NCBI RefSeq assembly: GCF_028583425.1
Contig: NC_072793.1
Location: 173,701,681 to 173,765,680, forward strand
DNA length: 64,000 bases
Origin: Eublepharis macularius
Taxonomy: Eukaryota; Chordata; Lepidosauria; Squamata; Eublepharidae
Direction: 5' to 3'
Positions 1 to 11,359 of this stretch are shown piece after piece. The stretch's first letter is position 1; every line of letters begins with the position of its first letter. The translations under genes were made by a program, and so were the position numbers. A model generated the notes under the pieces. That model saw only the letters and a list, made by a program, of their open reading frames with translations, was not told where the DNA came from and searched no databases.

Positions 1-119
1 GGGATTTCCTGGTGACTTTTGATGCCATTTTTGGCTTTCTCGCTAGAGGAAGGGGGAGAAGAAACGGTTCGCAGCCGAGTGGGCCCAAAAACAAAACTCA
101 GACCCCGAACCACGCAGTC

Positions 120-615
120 CGGCTTTATCTAGGACCAGCCAAAATGACGCAAAACAGGGTGCAAGCTTTCGAGCTCATCAGAACTCTTCATCAGGTTGGA
201 TGTTACAAAAATAATTTTTAAAAAACAGGACACTGGCACGAACAAGTCTTAAGAGCCTAGTTTAGGTGGGTAGCTGTGTTGGTCTGCAGTACAGCAGCAG
301 GATTTGACTCCAGTGGCACTTTGGAGACCAACAAGATTTTCAGAGTGTAAGCTTTTGGGAGTCAGCGCTCTTCTTCAGACACAGGTAGGAATCGTAAGAA
401 GGGGAGCTCTGACTCTCGAAAGCTTACACTCTGAAAATCTTGTTGGTCTCTAAAGTGCTGCAGGACACAAATCGTGGAGGTCTTAAAAGCTCAGGCTGAA
501 ACATTTGCTTCCCCGTTTCATTTTTTAAGCATCCGGCCTGATGAAGAATTCTGGCGAACCAGGAAGCTTGCGTGGTGTTTTGTGTCATTTATGGTTGGGC
601 CAAATAAAAAGCATC
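120..615. repeat. Nested fold-back repeats, probably Penelope-like
   Basis: Two inverted arms, about 128-205 and 535-612, are related by reverse complement. Between them sits a second fold-back (about 266-475) of a different, common family, whose arms carry CTTGTTGGTCTC and its complement. On the minus strand at about 163-195 the outer arm reads CTGATGA, a short stem, then CTCGAAAGC, a hammerhead-like core. The nesting shows the inner copy came later. The assignment to Penelope-like elements rests on that core and on the inverted copies and is inference. Confidence 0.5.
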
Positions 616-884
616 ACACTGATTGTGTTCTTGTGTCTGCCTAGTGTGACCCCCTACCTGCATGTGATGGTCTATCCTCCCCCAAAACATATGCTAGAAT
701 AAAAACTGGTTATTTTATTTGACACTGATTTAATTTAATACCGATATTCCACCTTTCTCATGTTACTTTTTAAAATGCCATAAGACTCTGGTTATTGTTA
801 TTTAAAACTATTGTGTTACAAGTACAAATTCCACAGCTGTCATCCCCAACTGAGGTGGGGAGAACTTCCAACAACCCTGCATGG

Positions 885-1400
885 GATTTATTTATTTTAT
901 TTTTAACCTGCCCTCCCCACAAGCGGCTCAGGACAAAGTACAACATTGATTAAAATCAATTTAAAAACAGATAAAATTCTGTGCCCCTTTTGGGGCAACC
1001 AGCGGGAGTGGACTCTCGTATATCCCTTGTAGAGGGAGACCAGTGGAAGAAGGCTCAGCAATGATGGGCTAAAATTAGCCTCCACCATATGCCTGGCAGA
1101 ACTTCTCTGTCTTACAGGCCCACCTAAATGATACAAGATTCTGGTGGGCTTGAGTGTTCTCAGACAGAGAGTTCCACCAGGTTGGGGCCAGCCAAGCCTC
1201 TCTAGGGCCAGGGACCACCAGTAGATGTTTTCTGGTTGAACGAAGTGCTCTCTGGGGCACATACAGGGAGAGACGGTCCCTTAGGTATGCTGGTCCCAGT
1301 CCGTTTAGGGCTTTATACAGTAGGTCAAAACCTACACCTTGACCCGGATCCGGAATTCTACTGGGAGCCAGTGAAGCTGCTGCAAGATAGGTGTATATCA
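885..1400 (-). mobile_element. L2-clade LINE, 3' part of reverse transcriptase ORF
   Basis: Minus-strand translation gives the typical L2-clade C-terminal stretch: YKALNGLGPAYLRDRL, then VPQRALRS, LLVVPGPR and a WNSL motif. It is a 5'-truncated fragment with no upstream reverse transcriptase core here. The element is a non-LTR retrotransposon relic with no host function visible. Confidence 0.75.
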
Positions 1401-1570
1401 TTGTGGTTACGCAAAGAAATATCTACGAGCCAGTCTGGTGCAGTGCAGAGCTTCTCAAAATTTGGAAGAAGCTCCCACTTCTGGACTTCGCAAAACCCAC
1501 TTGCCAAATAAGTCCATGCCACCTTAATAACAACCAGGGGAGTAGAAAAATGGCTGTTCCCGTAACGAAC

Positions 1571-2300
1571 CAGTGGAGAAACAAAGGAGGGGAAAACCCC
1601 ACGGGAAACTGAAAAGACTCACAGTCCACCACATTATTTTATATAACAAAGTGAAAATTTTTAAAGTGCAAGTGCTACTGTAACCATTCAATATTTATAC
1701 AAAAACATTGTACAACTTCATAAATTATGGAGAATCCAGCATAATAAACTCTACAAGTATAATTGATGCAACGTTTAGAATGACTGCCGCGAGAGAGAGA
1801 ATGCACCGCCGCCTTAGTCCGGGATGACTGTTATGTAATAAGCATGTGCACCTATACCTCTGATGGGATGTAAAGCACGCTCCTGAAGAAGTGGGCACGA
1901 AATCTGATGTTCGTAGCCGGCCCCAGATTGAGCGTGATGGAGGGCTTTTTTAAGCTGCCTGCACATCTCTATCCACCTCGTCGGAGGAATTTAATATATT
2001 GAAGGAACCCCATGAATTGAAAGAACACAGAGAATACATCTAAAGGACTTTTTTACCTCCAGAGGATTTTGTTGTACCCGGCAGTCATTCTAAACGTTGT
2101 ATCAATTATACTTGTAGAGTTTATTATGCTGGATTTTCCATAATTTATGAAGTTGTATAATAATGTTTTTGTATAAATATTGAATGGTTACAGTAGCACT
2201 TGCACTTTAAAATTTTTCACTTTGTTATATAAAATAACGTGGTGGACTGTGAGTCTTTTCAGTTTCCCGTGGGGTTTTCCCCTCCTTTTGTTTCTCCACC
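1571..2300. repeat. Large inverted repeat with about 218-bp arms
   Basis: Positions 1571-1788 and 2079-2300 are near-identical in opposite orientation, around a spacer of about 290 bp. The spacer carries CTGAAGA-AGTG-gg-CAC-GAAA at about 1883-1902, again a hammerhead-like core. The high identity of the arms suggests a recent or gene-converted copy. No ORF of note lies inside. It is probably an inverted copy of a Penelope-like or related element; the family is not certain. Confidence 0.6.
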
Positions 2301-2302
2301 TT

Positions 2303-2545
2303 AATAACAACAACAACATTTGATTTATATACTGCCCTTCAGGACAAATTAATGCCCACTCAGAGCGGTTTACAAAGTATGTCATTATCCCCACAACAAT
2401 AATCACCCTGTGAGGTGGGTGGGGCTGAGAAAGCTCCAGAGAGCCTTGACTAGCCCAAGGTTGCCCAGCTGGCTTCAAGTGGAGGAGTAGGGAATCAAAC
2501 CTGGCTCTCCAGATTAGAGTCCTGTGCTCTTAACCACTACACCAA
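2303..2545 (-). mobile_element. Sauria-type tRNA-derived SINE
   Basis: Reading the minus strand, the element starts with a tRNA-like head (AGCCAGTTTGGTGTAGTGGT, then an internal GGTTTGATTCCC-like B box). It has a central body with CACCTCACAGGGTG and ends with TATATAAATCAAATG and a (TTG)n tail. Other copies in the window lie at 3903-4157, 21772-22006 and 57520-57750. It is a SINE, not a tRNA gene. Confidence 0.85.
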
Positions 2546-2639
2546 ACTGGCTCTCTCTTCCCTGTCCCCAGCGCAAAACCCACAAACCTCACATCAGTTC
2601 ATGCTGCTTTTTTCCTTCATGTTTAGCATTTCTGATTAA

Positions 2640-3625
2640 ATAGCATTGTAAAGGAAAAGTCCTACAAGAGCTATTAGCCGTGATGGCTGAACGGGGTCTC
2701 TATGGTTAGGAGCTCAGAGGCAACAGCAGGGGAGAGCCATGGCCAGTTTGAAGGCCTTCTGGAGGGGCAGCTGGTTGGCCCCGGAGTGAAAGAGGATGCT
2801 GAAGAAGATGGACCAGTGGTCTGATCCAGCAAGGATGGTCATATGTTCTTTCAGGATCATTAAATGCAGGACTGGATTAAGACACGTTGAGGCCCTAATC
2901 TTATGTCAAATATAAGAGGACCCATGGAATTACCATAGGGCTGCCATCCTCCAGGTGGGGCCTAAAGATCTCCTGAGACTAGTTCCTCTGGAGAAAATGG
3001 CTGCTTTGGAAGCGTGACTCTATGGTATTATACCCGGCTGAGTTCCTCGTCCTCCCCAGGCTCCACCCCCAAATCTCCAGAAAGTTCCAAACCTGCAGTT
3101 GGCAACTCTAAATTATGGAATAACATGTATTATTCTGGGTTTTTTAAATATTTAGATTTGTCAGCTCTGACTTGAGAAATTCCTGGAGTTTGGGGGACGG
3201 TGCCTGAGGAGGGAGCTTGGCCCGGCTTGGGTGTGATACCAGAGTCCGCCCACCAAATCCAACATGCCCTCCAGGGGAACGGATGTCTGTCGTTTGGAGA
3301 CCAGCTGTAATTCCAGGAGATCTCCAGGCCCCGTGTGGGACTGGCAACCTTAAATTTAGAGGGCCTTCATCAACCAAGTCCCAACCCTTGTAATTTCCTT
3401 CGCTTGTATGTAAATCCAGCTCTGCTTAAAGCAGCCGTCTTCAAACTTTCTGAGATCTATCAAGGACAGGAACCAGTGAACTGCAAACACATGGCAGGAA
3501 GTCACATGACAGCGCGGTCATGTGACAGGAAGAGGGGAGCCAGAGGTTTTGTCTGCAATAAGGCAATTCCTACTGGGGGGAGCTACTGACAAATCCCCAG
3601 TGAAATAGCTAAAAAGACTCACAAG
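2640..3625. repeat. Intergenic stretch of interspersed repeats
   Basis: No gene is seen. At about 2640-2900 there is a degraded repeat ending in the motif GGTCTGATCCAGCAAGG. At about 2937-3112 (minus) and 3163-3350 (plus) lie two copies of a short repeat about 200 bp long whose ends read GTTGCCA and whose body holds TCTGGAGATCAGCTGTAATT-like sequence. The rest (3350-3625) shows nothing I can name. Confidence 0.6.
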
Positions 3626-3790
3626 ACCTCGATTTGAATCCCACCTCTGCCATGCAAGCTTGCTGGGCAACGCTGAGCCAGTCACCTCTCAACCTAACCT
3701 ACCTCACAGGGTTGTTGTAAGAATAAAATGGAGGCGAGGAGAATTATGTAAGCCACTTTGGAGGAGAAAGGCATGGTATAAAAGAAGTGA
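3625..3790 (+). mobile_element. Old tRNA-derived SINE
   Basis: Contains a degraded B box (GATTTGAATCCCACCTC) followed by CACAGGGTTGTTGTAAG and AAAATGGAGG, a body shared with the copies at 27215-27425, 29110-29330 (minus), 33070-33290 (minus), 40830-41010 and 41067-41265. It is more diverged than the Sauria-type copies. Confidence 0.6.
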
Positions 3791-3859
3791 ATAGACAGCA
3801 GCAGTTCCCCTCCTACGATATTACTAAGCCCCCACATTGTATTCCTGTTGGTTAACTGG

Positions 3860-4690
3860 ATACATCTTACAATCATAGAACTGGAAGGGACCTCTAGGAT
3901 CATCTAATAATAACAACAACAACAACATTCGATTTATATACCGCCCTTCAGGACAACTTAAGACCCACTCAGAGTGGTTTACAAAGGATGTTACAACAAC
4001 AAACACCCTGTGAGGTGGGTGGGGCTGAGAGAGCTCCGAGAAGCTGTGACTGACCCAAGGTCACCCAGCTGGCTTCAAGTAGAGGAGTGGGGAATCAAAC
4101 CCAGTTCTCCAGATTAGAGTCCCGCGTTCTTAACCACTACACCAAACTGGCTCCAATCCTCTACACAATGCAGGAAATTCACAACTATCTTCCCTCCCCA
4201 CACTCCAAGTGACCCTTGCTCCATGCCCAGAAGATGGCAAAACACCGTCAGGATCCCTAGCCAAAATGACCTAGGAAAAATTGCTACCTGACCTCAAGGT
4301 GGCAATTGGCCTTACTCTGGGCGTGTAAGAAGGCACCACAAGAATGAAGCACTGATGTAACCCTTCCTGCCCTCCTCCTCACGATCTGCCCAGGTTCACA
4401 GAATCAGCATTGCTGTCAGATGGCCATCTAGCCTCTACTTAAAAACCTCGAAAGAAGGAAAGCCCACCACCTCCCGAGGAAGCCTGTTCCACTGAGGGAC
4501 TACTCTACAGGAAGTTCTTCCTAATGTTTAGTCAAAAACTCTTTTAATTTAATTTCAACCTGTTGGTTCTGGTCCGACCTTCTGAGGCAGCAGAAAACAA
4601 CTCCGCGCCATTCTCTATATGACAGCCTTTCAAGTATTTGAAGTTGGTTATCATATCACCTCTCAGTCATCTCTTCTCCAGGCTACAGAT
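3860..4690 (-). mobile_element. CR1 LINE 3' end with nested SINE
   Basis: The plus strand reads as the complement of a CR1 3' region: ATCATAGAACTGGAAGGGAC, then later CCACCTCCCGAGGAAGCCTG and CTTCCTAATGTTTAG. A Sauria-type SINE on the minus strand (3903-4157) interrupts it, so the SINE is younger than the CR1 copy. It is a relic without an intact ORF. Confidence 0.75.
3903..4157 (-). mobile_element. Sauria-type SINE inserted in CR1
   Basis: It has the same head and tail as the copy at 2303-2545, with an (AAC)n tail on the plus strand at its left end and the AGCCAGTTTGGTGTAGTGGT head at its right end. CR1 sequence continues on both sides. Confidence 0.85.
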
Positions 4691-5233
4691 GGAAAGAGAG
4701 ATTATAAAATCATCGCCCATTTCTCTATATGAGATGCCTCTGTTCTGGGTAAATAAGACAATACATCTTTTGAGAAATGCTTTATTATTTCAAAACCTCT
4801 TCTGTTAGAGAACGTATATTTTTTAAGACAAAGATTCACCATGTGGGAGAAAAGTTTTCGTTCCCCTGTGGAACAATATTGGTTGCCGCAACTGTACACA
4901 AAACATTATTCAACAAGCCAAGTGATAACAACATACTCAAACTGTCTATCACCAAATAAGAGCAGTGGAAACTGTTCTTTGTTAAACAAAAAAGATCCAC
5001 CAAGCAAACGGCCTTTCTGGTCCACCATCGTTTTCCAATACCAGCCAAAATCCTCTGCTAGTTCCTAAGGAGGCCTCTGCGTATGACTGCACCGAAGAGA
5101 AAAAGAAGAATGTGAAATCAGAGAAGCGATTAATAGAAAAACAGTCGGTATCATACTACCCTTGTGCAGATCTCCGGTGTGACCATGTTTGAAATAATGT
5201 TCACAGTTCTGGTCATTCCATCTCAAAAAGATA

Positions 5234-5370
5234 ATGCAGCAAGATTCGAGTCTAGTAGGACCTTAGAGACCAACAAGATTTCCAACAGATACCATCTTTG
5301 ATTCTCAAAAGCTTATACCCTGGGAATCTCGCTCTTCTACTGCAGTCCAACACAGCTACTCACCCAAAAG
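5234..5370. repeat. Fold-back repeat copy
   Basis: Carries ACCTTAGAGACCAACAAGAT, then AAAAGCTTATACCCTGG, and ends with CTGCAGTCCAACACAGCTAC. It belongs to the same family as the copies at 266-475, 11360-11510, 22728-22860, 44278-44480, 50311-50405 and 60118-60210. The surrounding 4690-5540 holds no gene. A TTTATT at about 4783 (AATAAA on the minus strand) is a possible poly(A) signal for the zinc-finger gene ending at 5545. Confidence 0.6.
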
Positions 5371-5544
5371 AATAGCGTAGAGCTTGAACTATCAGTCACT
5401 CAGTGAAATTGACTGGCAAAAGGTCCAGGCCAAACAAAATGTATTATTTCAAATAACGCCTCACTAACCAGGGTCATCGCCATAGCTCATATTTTACACG
5501 CAGAACGTCTCATGGTTGATCCTGACATCTGCAGTAAAATGACC

Positions 5545-6803
5545 TTAAGTAGCAGGGCTATTTTTAAGGAGACTGCTAAAATAAAGCCTCACAAACTGGG
5601 TGGCATCCAGTGGAGGGTGTCGCTGCTCTTTGCCATTCTGATTTAATGGGAGGGGATTTGAACATGGGAGCTGCGAATTGCCAAGTGTGGCACGGGTTTC
5701 CGGACTTGGCATTTCACTCTTTCCATACCCCAAGGCATGATATAATTTTGCTGCCGCATGGACTCTTTGATGCGACGTTAGATTGGTTCTCTGATTGAAG
5801 CGTTTTCCACATTCCAAGCATTTATACGGCTTCTCCCCTGTGTGAATTCTTTGGTGCCTGACAAGGTTTGATGTGCTACAGAAACTCTGACCGCAGTCTG
5901 AACATTTGCACAATCTCTCCCTTGTGTGAACTGTTCGATGTGAAATCAGCTGCGCATTCCACCTGAAGCTCTTCCCACACTCTGAACATTTATATGGTTT
6001 CTCCCTTGTGTGGGTTTCTTGGTGTCTAATAGCATTTGCCCTCTGACTGAAGCTCTTGCCACATTCTGAGCATTTATACGGCTTCTCTCCTGTGTGAATT
6101 CTCTGATGTCGAACAAGGTCTGACATATTTAAAAAGCTCCGATCGCAGTCCGGGCATTTATGCTGTTTCCCTCGCATATCAATTGTTAGATGTGAAGTTA
6201 CATGTGCACTCTGACTAATACTCTTTGTGCTTTCTAAACATTTAGACAGTTTCTCCCCTGTGTGAGTTCCTTGGTGTTTAACAAGATTTGCCTTCTGACT
6301 GAAACTCTTACCACACTCAACACATTTATACGGTTTCTCGCCTGTGTGGCTTCTTCGGTGGGAAGTAAGATTCTTGCTTTGACTAAAGCTCTTTCCACAC
6401 TCCAAACACGTATATGGCTTCTCTCCTGTGTGGGTCCTTTGATGTGAAGTAAGGTGTGCTTTCTCACGAAAGGCCTCACCACACTCTGAGCATATGTAAG
6501 GTCTCCCCCCTGTGTGAATTCTCTGGTGTACGTTAAGGCTTGATTTACTGCTGAAGTTTTTGAAACAGACGGGGCACTCATTCCTTCCCTTTCTGTTCTT
6601 GGTTTCTTGTTGGATCTGGATCAGCTGCAAGTCCCCTCCTACAGAAGCATGAGATGTGTTTTGCCAATTCTGTGTTTGGTTTCTCTCCTGTATCTTTGTT
6701 CCTTCTTGATGTGTGACATTTTTATCCACCTCTGGCTGCCAGGCTCTGTCTACCAATACCCCATAAGGTTTCTGCTCATTCTCATGTTTCTGCCCATCAT
6801 TTC
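5545..6803 (-). CDS. C2H2 zinc-finger exon of SCAN-KRAB gene 1 (last exon)
   Basis: This is the terminal coding exon. The acceptor is a pyrimidine-rich run ending TTCCAG, with the exon starting at 6803 on the last two bases of a glycine codon (phase 1), the usual phase for KRAB-to-finger joints. After a linker of about 95 residues come ten fingers of the CxxCx12HxxxH type joined by TGEKP linkers. The fifth has lost a cysteine and a histidine; the others are complete. A tail of about 60 residues follows. The product should be a nuclear DNA-binding protein; fingers such as QSKNL, QKANL, NMSDL and QRANA would set specificity. Joined with exons at 8810-9028, 9185-9290 and 9602-10018 it gives an open frame of 666 residues. 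The target is unknown. Confidence 0.9.
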
Positions 6804-6924
6804 CTGGAATAATAAAGAGATTTAAAAAGAACACAGGTGAGTAATGGAGTCTACAATGAGAGAACAAACCAAACCTATGTATGTGCTGTTGCAACTGACC
6901 TATGGCATCTCCAGCAACAGGATT

Positions 6925-7085
6925 TCAAGGTAAGTGAAGAGCGGAGGTGGTTTGCCATTGCCTTCCTCAGCAGAGCAACACCTGTCTTCCCTGATGGTCC
7001 CCCATCCAAGTTCTGTCCAGGGCTGACCCTGCTTAGCTTTTGTGACCTTACAAGATGGGGCTATGCCACGCCACTTTCCCTCCCA
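6925..7085 (-). mobile_element. 5S-rRNA-derived SINE
   Basis: The complement of this stretch resembles the middle of 5S rRNA (AAGCTAAGCAGGGTCAG, then GGATGGG). It is followed on the other side by GTGGTTTGCCATTGCCTTCC, the body also present at 11935-12335. It lies in the intron between the KRAB and finger exons of gene 1. Confidence 0.7.
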
Positions 7086-7439
7086 AATCAAAACGACTGT
7101 TCTGCAAAAGAGGTAGAAAACCGTTTCTGCTTCCAGACCCCTTCCAAAGATTTAATAAAAAGGCAAATTCTGCCACAGATTGAACAAGCTAGAGAAACAT
7201 AGGAGATCTGGACATTTGGACCTATTGGGAATTTCTGTTCTTTCCAGCAAGCTCCAGCTAGCACCTGAAGCTTCTTTCCTAGTAAGGAAAAGCAAGTCAG
7301 GAATGGGTGAATTGCTTTGCTCCTGCGTAGAAAGAAAAGGCTTCTTCTGAGCTTAGGAGAGGCTCTGCCCCCCAGATGTAGCCTCTTGAAGCCTGGGGAT
7401 CTGTTCTGCAATAGTCACTAGAAAGAAGCTAATGCTAAA

Positions 7440-8030
7440 ATATCCTCCACAGACTCTGTGGCTGCCAGAAGCTGTATGGCTATTAGAACTCTTAGAGGTT
7501 TTTGTCTATCTGGAACGGGGAGACCATCAGCTACCATGTGCCTTGGGGAGATGTTCTCCAAGACTGATGGCACTGGAGTAATACATTCCCTGAGACCCAC
7601 TCCAATCAATGTCCCAGCTGCCACATTCTGCACCATTTTGAAGTTCCTGAATGTTTTTTAAGGGCAGTCCCATGCAGAGTACATTGCAGTAATCTAATCT
7701 TGATATAACCAGGACGTGCCTGACAGTGGCCAGATCTTTCCTACACAGGAAAGGCCACAGCTGACTAACTAGTTGAAGCTGTTAAAAGGCGCCTCTAGCC
7801 ACAGCTGTCATCTACTTATCCAGCAAGAGGCCTGCGTCCCATAGCAACTCCAAACTACAGACTGGTTCTTTCAAGGGGAATACAACCCCAACCAGAATGG
7901 GCGATACCCTAAATCCTGGTTCAGATCTTCTGTTCACCAGGAGCACTTCTGTCTTGCTGGGATCAAGCTTGAGTTTATTAGCCCGCATCCACTCCAGAAT
8001 TGATTCCTGGGACTTCTTCAGGCACAGTTC
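7440..8030 (-). mobile_element. L2-clade LINE reverse transcriptase fragment
   Basis: Minus-strand translation shows WMRANKLKLDPSKTEVLLVN near 7950 and the later KMVQNVAAGTLIG near 7610, both hallmarks of the L2-clade reverse transcriptase thumb region. Frames are broken in between. It sits in an intron of gene 1. Confidence 0.75.
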
Positions 8031-8809
8031 GAAGGATCTTCCTCCTTGTTACCTACCTGCTGTTCTCTCTCTTTCTGTGGAACTCTGGGCAAGCCCCTTT
8101 TCTTCTTCAGATCTGGCCGTCAAGAGTTCTCCTTGGGAGCAAACAAAAGCAGATTTGTTCCTCCTAGCAATTCCGGCTGCATAATACATTATAAGCCAGC
8201 CTGATTCTGTGTACCTTCCCTCTTTCGTTCTCAATCAAATGCAAAAAAAAAAAGCTAAAAAGGTTGCTCTCCTGCAAAATATTTATCACCTGTGCTCATA
8301 CGTAGCAGGTTGGAGACCTGAACAGGAGGTTGGAAGCATCACTGGGTGCTTGCAAATACTGCTCCAAACTTGGGCCAAAACGCTACTTAGGAATGCAACT
8401 GTGAACAAGGGGCAGCCCGGTGGGAAGAGCCCTCACTGAAAAGTCCACCTCTTCCAAAGGGCAGGCAGGAAGCAACCACTCCAACAACCCACCTCCAGCA
8501 AAGGATAGTCAGGAGGCATCTTCTCCGGCAAACCCACCTCTTTCCAAAGGGCAGGCGGGAAGCAGCCACGGAGACTCCCCCAGTCTGTTGCCCACCCTGG
8601 TCTCTGAATCGGGAACGAGTTCTGCTGTCTGCAACGAGACACTGAATCTTGGCCAGGCCAGAGGGAAAGGGCTCAGGAGGGCCGAGATCAGGTATCCTGG
8701 CAGGACAGACTAGCTGGACACCGACTCCTGCTTCATTGTTAATGCATTCAGTGTTCATGAGAGTCACGGAGACTCAGCATCTATCAGCTGAAGCGAAAGG
8801 AATCCTTAC

Positions 8810-9028
8810 CGAGAGAGGCCACATTCCCAAAATTCTCCAACATGACGTCCATGGCCAGAGCCCTTTGGCCCGGGTCCAGCAGCTCCCACTCCTCCTTGGT
8901 GAAGTCCACATCCACTTCCTCAAAGGACACGGGACCGTCCTCAGTCTGAGCTGGCTGCCTAGCGGCTGCTTCTGTTCCACCACAAGGTGGGGAAGAGGTG
9001 GAAAGCGCAGGCGATATTCTTCCAAAGC
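8810..9028 (-). CDS. Linker plus KRAB-A exon of gene 1
   Basis: The acceptor after CTCCCTCCCAG gives a phase-1 start at 9028 and the donor (G/GTAAGG) a phase-1 end at 8810; the length is 73 codons. The first part encodes a low-complexity linker ([13 protein letters not shown]). The second is a full KRAB A box: [31 protein letters not shown]. The DVMLEN residues, needed in known KRAB boxes to bind TRIM28/KAP1, are intact, so repression is plausible. In the other gene of this window the same linker lies on its own exon (54892-54974) apart from KRAB (54483-54609); here the two are fused, which implies loss of an intron or a new acceptor. No KRAB B box was found. Confidence 0.8.
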
Positions 9029-9184
9029 CTGGGAGGGAGAGGAGGACAATCAGGTCTCGCAAGTACAGGACGAAGGACTAGGAACAGTAGCAAGGAGCTT
9101 CAGGCATCCTGGACAGAAGGACAGAGAAGGTCCCAAGATAAATAAAACTGATCTTGGGACCTTCACAGCACAAGGAATCCTTAC

Positions 9185-9290
9185 CTGAGGAGGTGTCAGG
9201 CATTCGACATTCCTGCTTGATGCCTCTAAATGGTAGCTCCTGGCAGGTTTTTGGCGGATCTTTGAATGAATCCATGAATAGTCCACGTAG
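9185..9290 (-). CDS. Short linker exon of gene 1
   Basis: A 106-nt exon candidate lies between the acceptor GCTTCAG and donor CTCAG/GTAAGG, phase 0 to 1. Its frame reads LRGLFMDSFKDPP to MPDTSSG with no stop. The exon at 58455-58560 in the other SCAN-KRAB gene also has 106 nt and the same phases, which supports the call although the protein sequences are diverged. It follows the SCAN exon and joins the KRAB exon in frame. Confidence 0.5.
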
Positions 9291-9601
9291 CTGAAGCAAC
9301 AATCCAGAATCCCGGGCCGGGAACAAACAGAAGAATCAGAGGAGTAAAGGGAACGATCCCGGCCCTCCACTCTTTGCTGCTACCAGTGGGGCTGGAATCC
9401 AGTTTGGGATTCCCTCGGATCATGGAACATGACCCAGAAGGGGCAGGGAAGCACCCAAATGCCACGTGCGGCACTTGGCCCCTGGAAGAGGCTGCCTGGA
9501 GAGGGAGGGAAATCTCTTCTGCATAGGGATGGGGCAGAGATGCTTCAGGGATAGACTCAGGTTCCCAGCTGATTCGGTCTTGCTGGGATGAACCCACTCA
9601 C

Positions 9602-10018
9602 CTGCTCTTTCTGCCTCTCTGCCTGGCTCAGGAGGAAGCCTTCTGCCAGGGCCACCGCTTGGGAGCTGCTCTCCGGCTCGCATTCCCTGACCCAGCTCTC
9701 CATCTCCGGGGGCAGGATGGCCAGGAACTGCTCCAGGACCACCAAGTCAAGGATCTCCTTCTTGCTGTGCCTTTCTGGATTCAGCCAGAGGCTGCAAAGT
9801 TCGTGGAGTCGGCTGCATGCGTCTCGGGGCCCCTCGGCCTCCTGGTAGCAGAACTGCCTGAAGCGCCGGCGCTGTGCATCCCAGCCAAGGGCATCATCAC
9901 CCAGAAGGCTCTTGGGCCTTGTTTTTCCCCAGAGTCCCCTGGCACCTGAGATTTTTCTTGTCCCCATGCCTGGTTCTGTGCCCTGCTCACTCGTCATCTG
10001 TATGTTCCCGAGGGCCAT
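9602..10018 (-). CDS. SCAN-domain exon of gene 1, with start codon
   Basis: The ATG chosen at 10018 (ATGG context) begins a 139-residue exon ending at a consensus donor CAG/GTGAGT (9602, phase 0). SCAN spans about residues 50-135: [52 protein letters not shown], then [14 protein letters not shown] is a dimerising domain, so the product likely pairs with itself or with the other SCAN proteins coded nearby. A second ATG about seven codons in is an alternative start. The upstream exon is not certain; a GC-rich exon candidate lies at 13214-13370. Confidence 0.85.
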
Positions 10019-11125
10019 CTGCTGCGGCAGCAAAAGTTCTCCAGACTCTTCTGCCTCTTTTACTCCAGGGGCAAGAATGGGGAGGGGGGAAGGGAGATCT
10101 TCAGCTGCTGAGAAACTTGAAGCGGAGAAGTTTTTTCCTGGTTGCGAGTTCTAATGCTGCCAATGCAAGCAGAGGCAAATCTGGATGTTTCCAGCTACCA
10201 GCTGGAGCTTCTCCCTGAGGAAAAGAAAAACCAGCCCTAAGAATCACTGAGAACCCAAGATTGTTCTCTCCCTGCCCTCCCCCTCTCTGGGTTTATACTT
10301 TAAACAAGGAGTCTAAGACAATATTTACCTCAAACACTCTTTGGTCTTATTATATCAGCCACCTTCCCCTTAGTCTATTGTATTCACACTCACATGGTGA
10401 GAAATAACACTCTTTAGAGAGGCAGCTGTGTTTGCCAGGTGCAGCCCAAATGACGGTCTTGTGGCTTCTGAGAAACCAACACATTCACTGTGGCTTTAGT
10501 TTTTGAGAGCCAGAATCTTTGTGCATCCATCCAAGCGGGCCGTGGCTCACGGAAGCTTCCATGAGAAAAAGGTTCTGGCACCCTCTCCCCTTCCAGAGCC
10601 TTTCTGCTCAACCCATTTCCCTCTCAACTTGCGGGGACCGAAGTCCTTTCCCAACCACGGCCTTGGACAGGGTCAGCCAATTCCTCCCACTCTGCTGCTG
10701 CGGCTCTCCAGGGTCTTCCCCAGCCCTGTCCAGGGGGGCTTAAACTCGGAGCTCTGCACACAGGCCCTGCGCTCTGCTAGTTATTGGTTCTCCCTCAAAT
10801 TATTACAGGATGTAGAGATGGCCATAAGCTTGGAAGGCTTTGAAAAGGAGGCTTGGTAAAGCCACAAAGTGGCCACTCAAGAGCCACAACAGCCGCCTGG
10901 GACAGAGGTCAGCAGCTGCTGCCTTTGCCTTCCTTCCTGAGAGATTGACCAGCTGAGGAGGGAGCCCAAAGCTTTGGGGTGTGTCGGAGGGGGAGGGGGC
11001 CAGGATCCCCAGAGAACTGTGGACCAGAAAGGTCTGGATTCCCAAGCTCTGACAAAGAGAGCCGGCATGTGTGAGACATAAGAAGTCAAGAGTGGGAAAG
11101 GCAGATGTGCAAGCCCACACTGGGC

Positions 11126-11335
11126 AGGGTTGCCCACTCCAGGTTGGGAAATTCCTGGACTTTGAGAGGCGGTGCCTGAGGAGGATGAATTTTGGGGAAG
11201 GGAGGGAGCACCGCAGAGTATAATGCCACAGAGTCCACCCTCTTAAGCTACCATTTCCTTCAGGGGAACAGACTCTGTAGTCTGAGATCAGTTGTAATTC
11301 CAGGAGATCTCAACCTCCCCTGGCAGTTAGCAACG
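11126..11335 (+). repeat. GTTGCCA-ended short repeat
   Basis: A copy of a repeat common in this window: GGGTTGCCCACTCCAGGTTG at the left, a GTCTGAGATCAGTTGTAATT-type core and TAGCAACGCAAGATC-like decay at the right. It is about 210 bp long with no ORF. Similar copies lie at 26505-26690, 30055-30275, 30500-30760 (minus), 32085-32220, 43985-44115 (minus) and in a cluster at 47580-48290. Confidence 0.6.
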
Positions 11336-11359
11336 CAAGATCACAGAGCTTATTGAACT

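Noticed and set aside
2303-2545. tRNA gene
   Set aside because: tRNA-like head only; the rest is SINE body and tail, and copies recur in the window.
8649-9188. Plus-strand ORF of 179 codons
   Set aside because: It is antisense to the KRAB and linker exons of gene 1.
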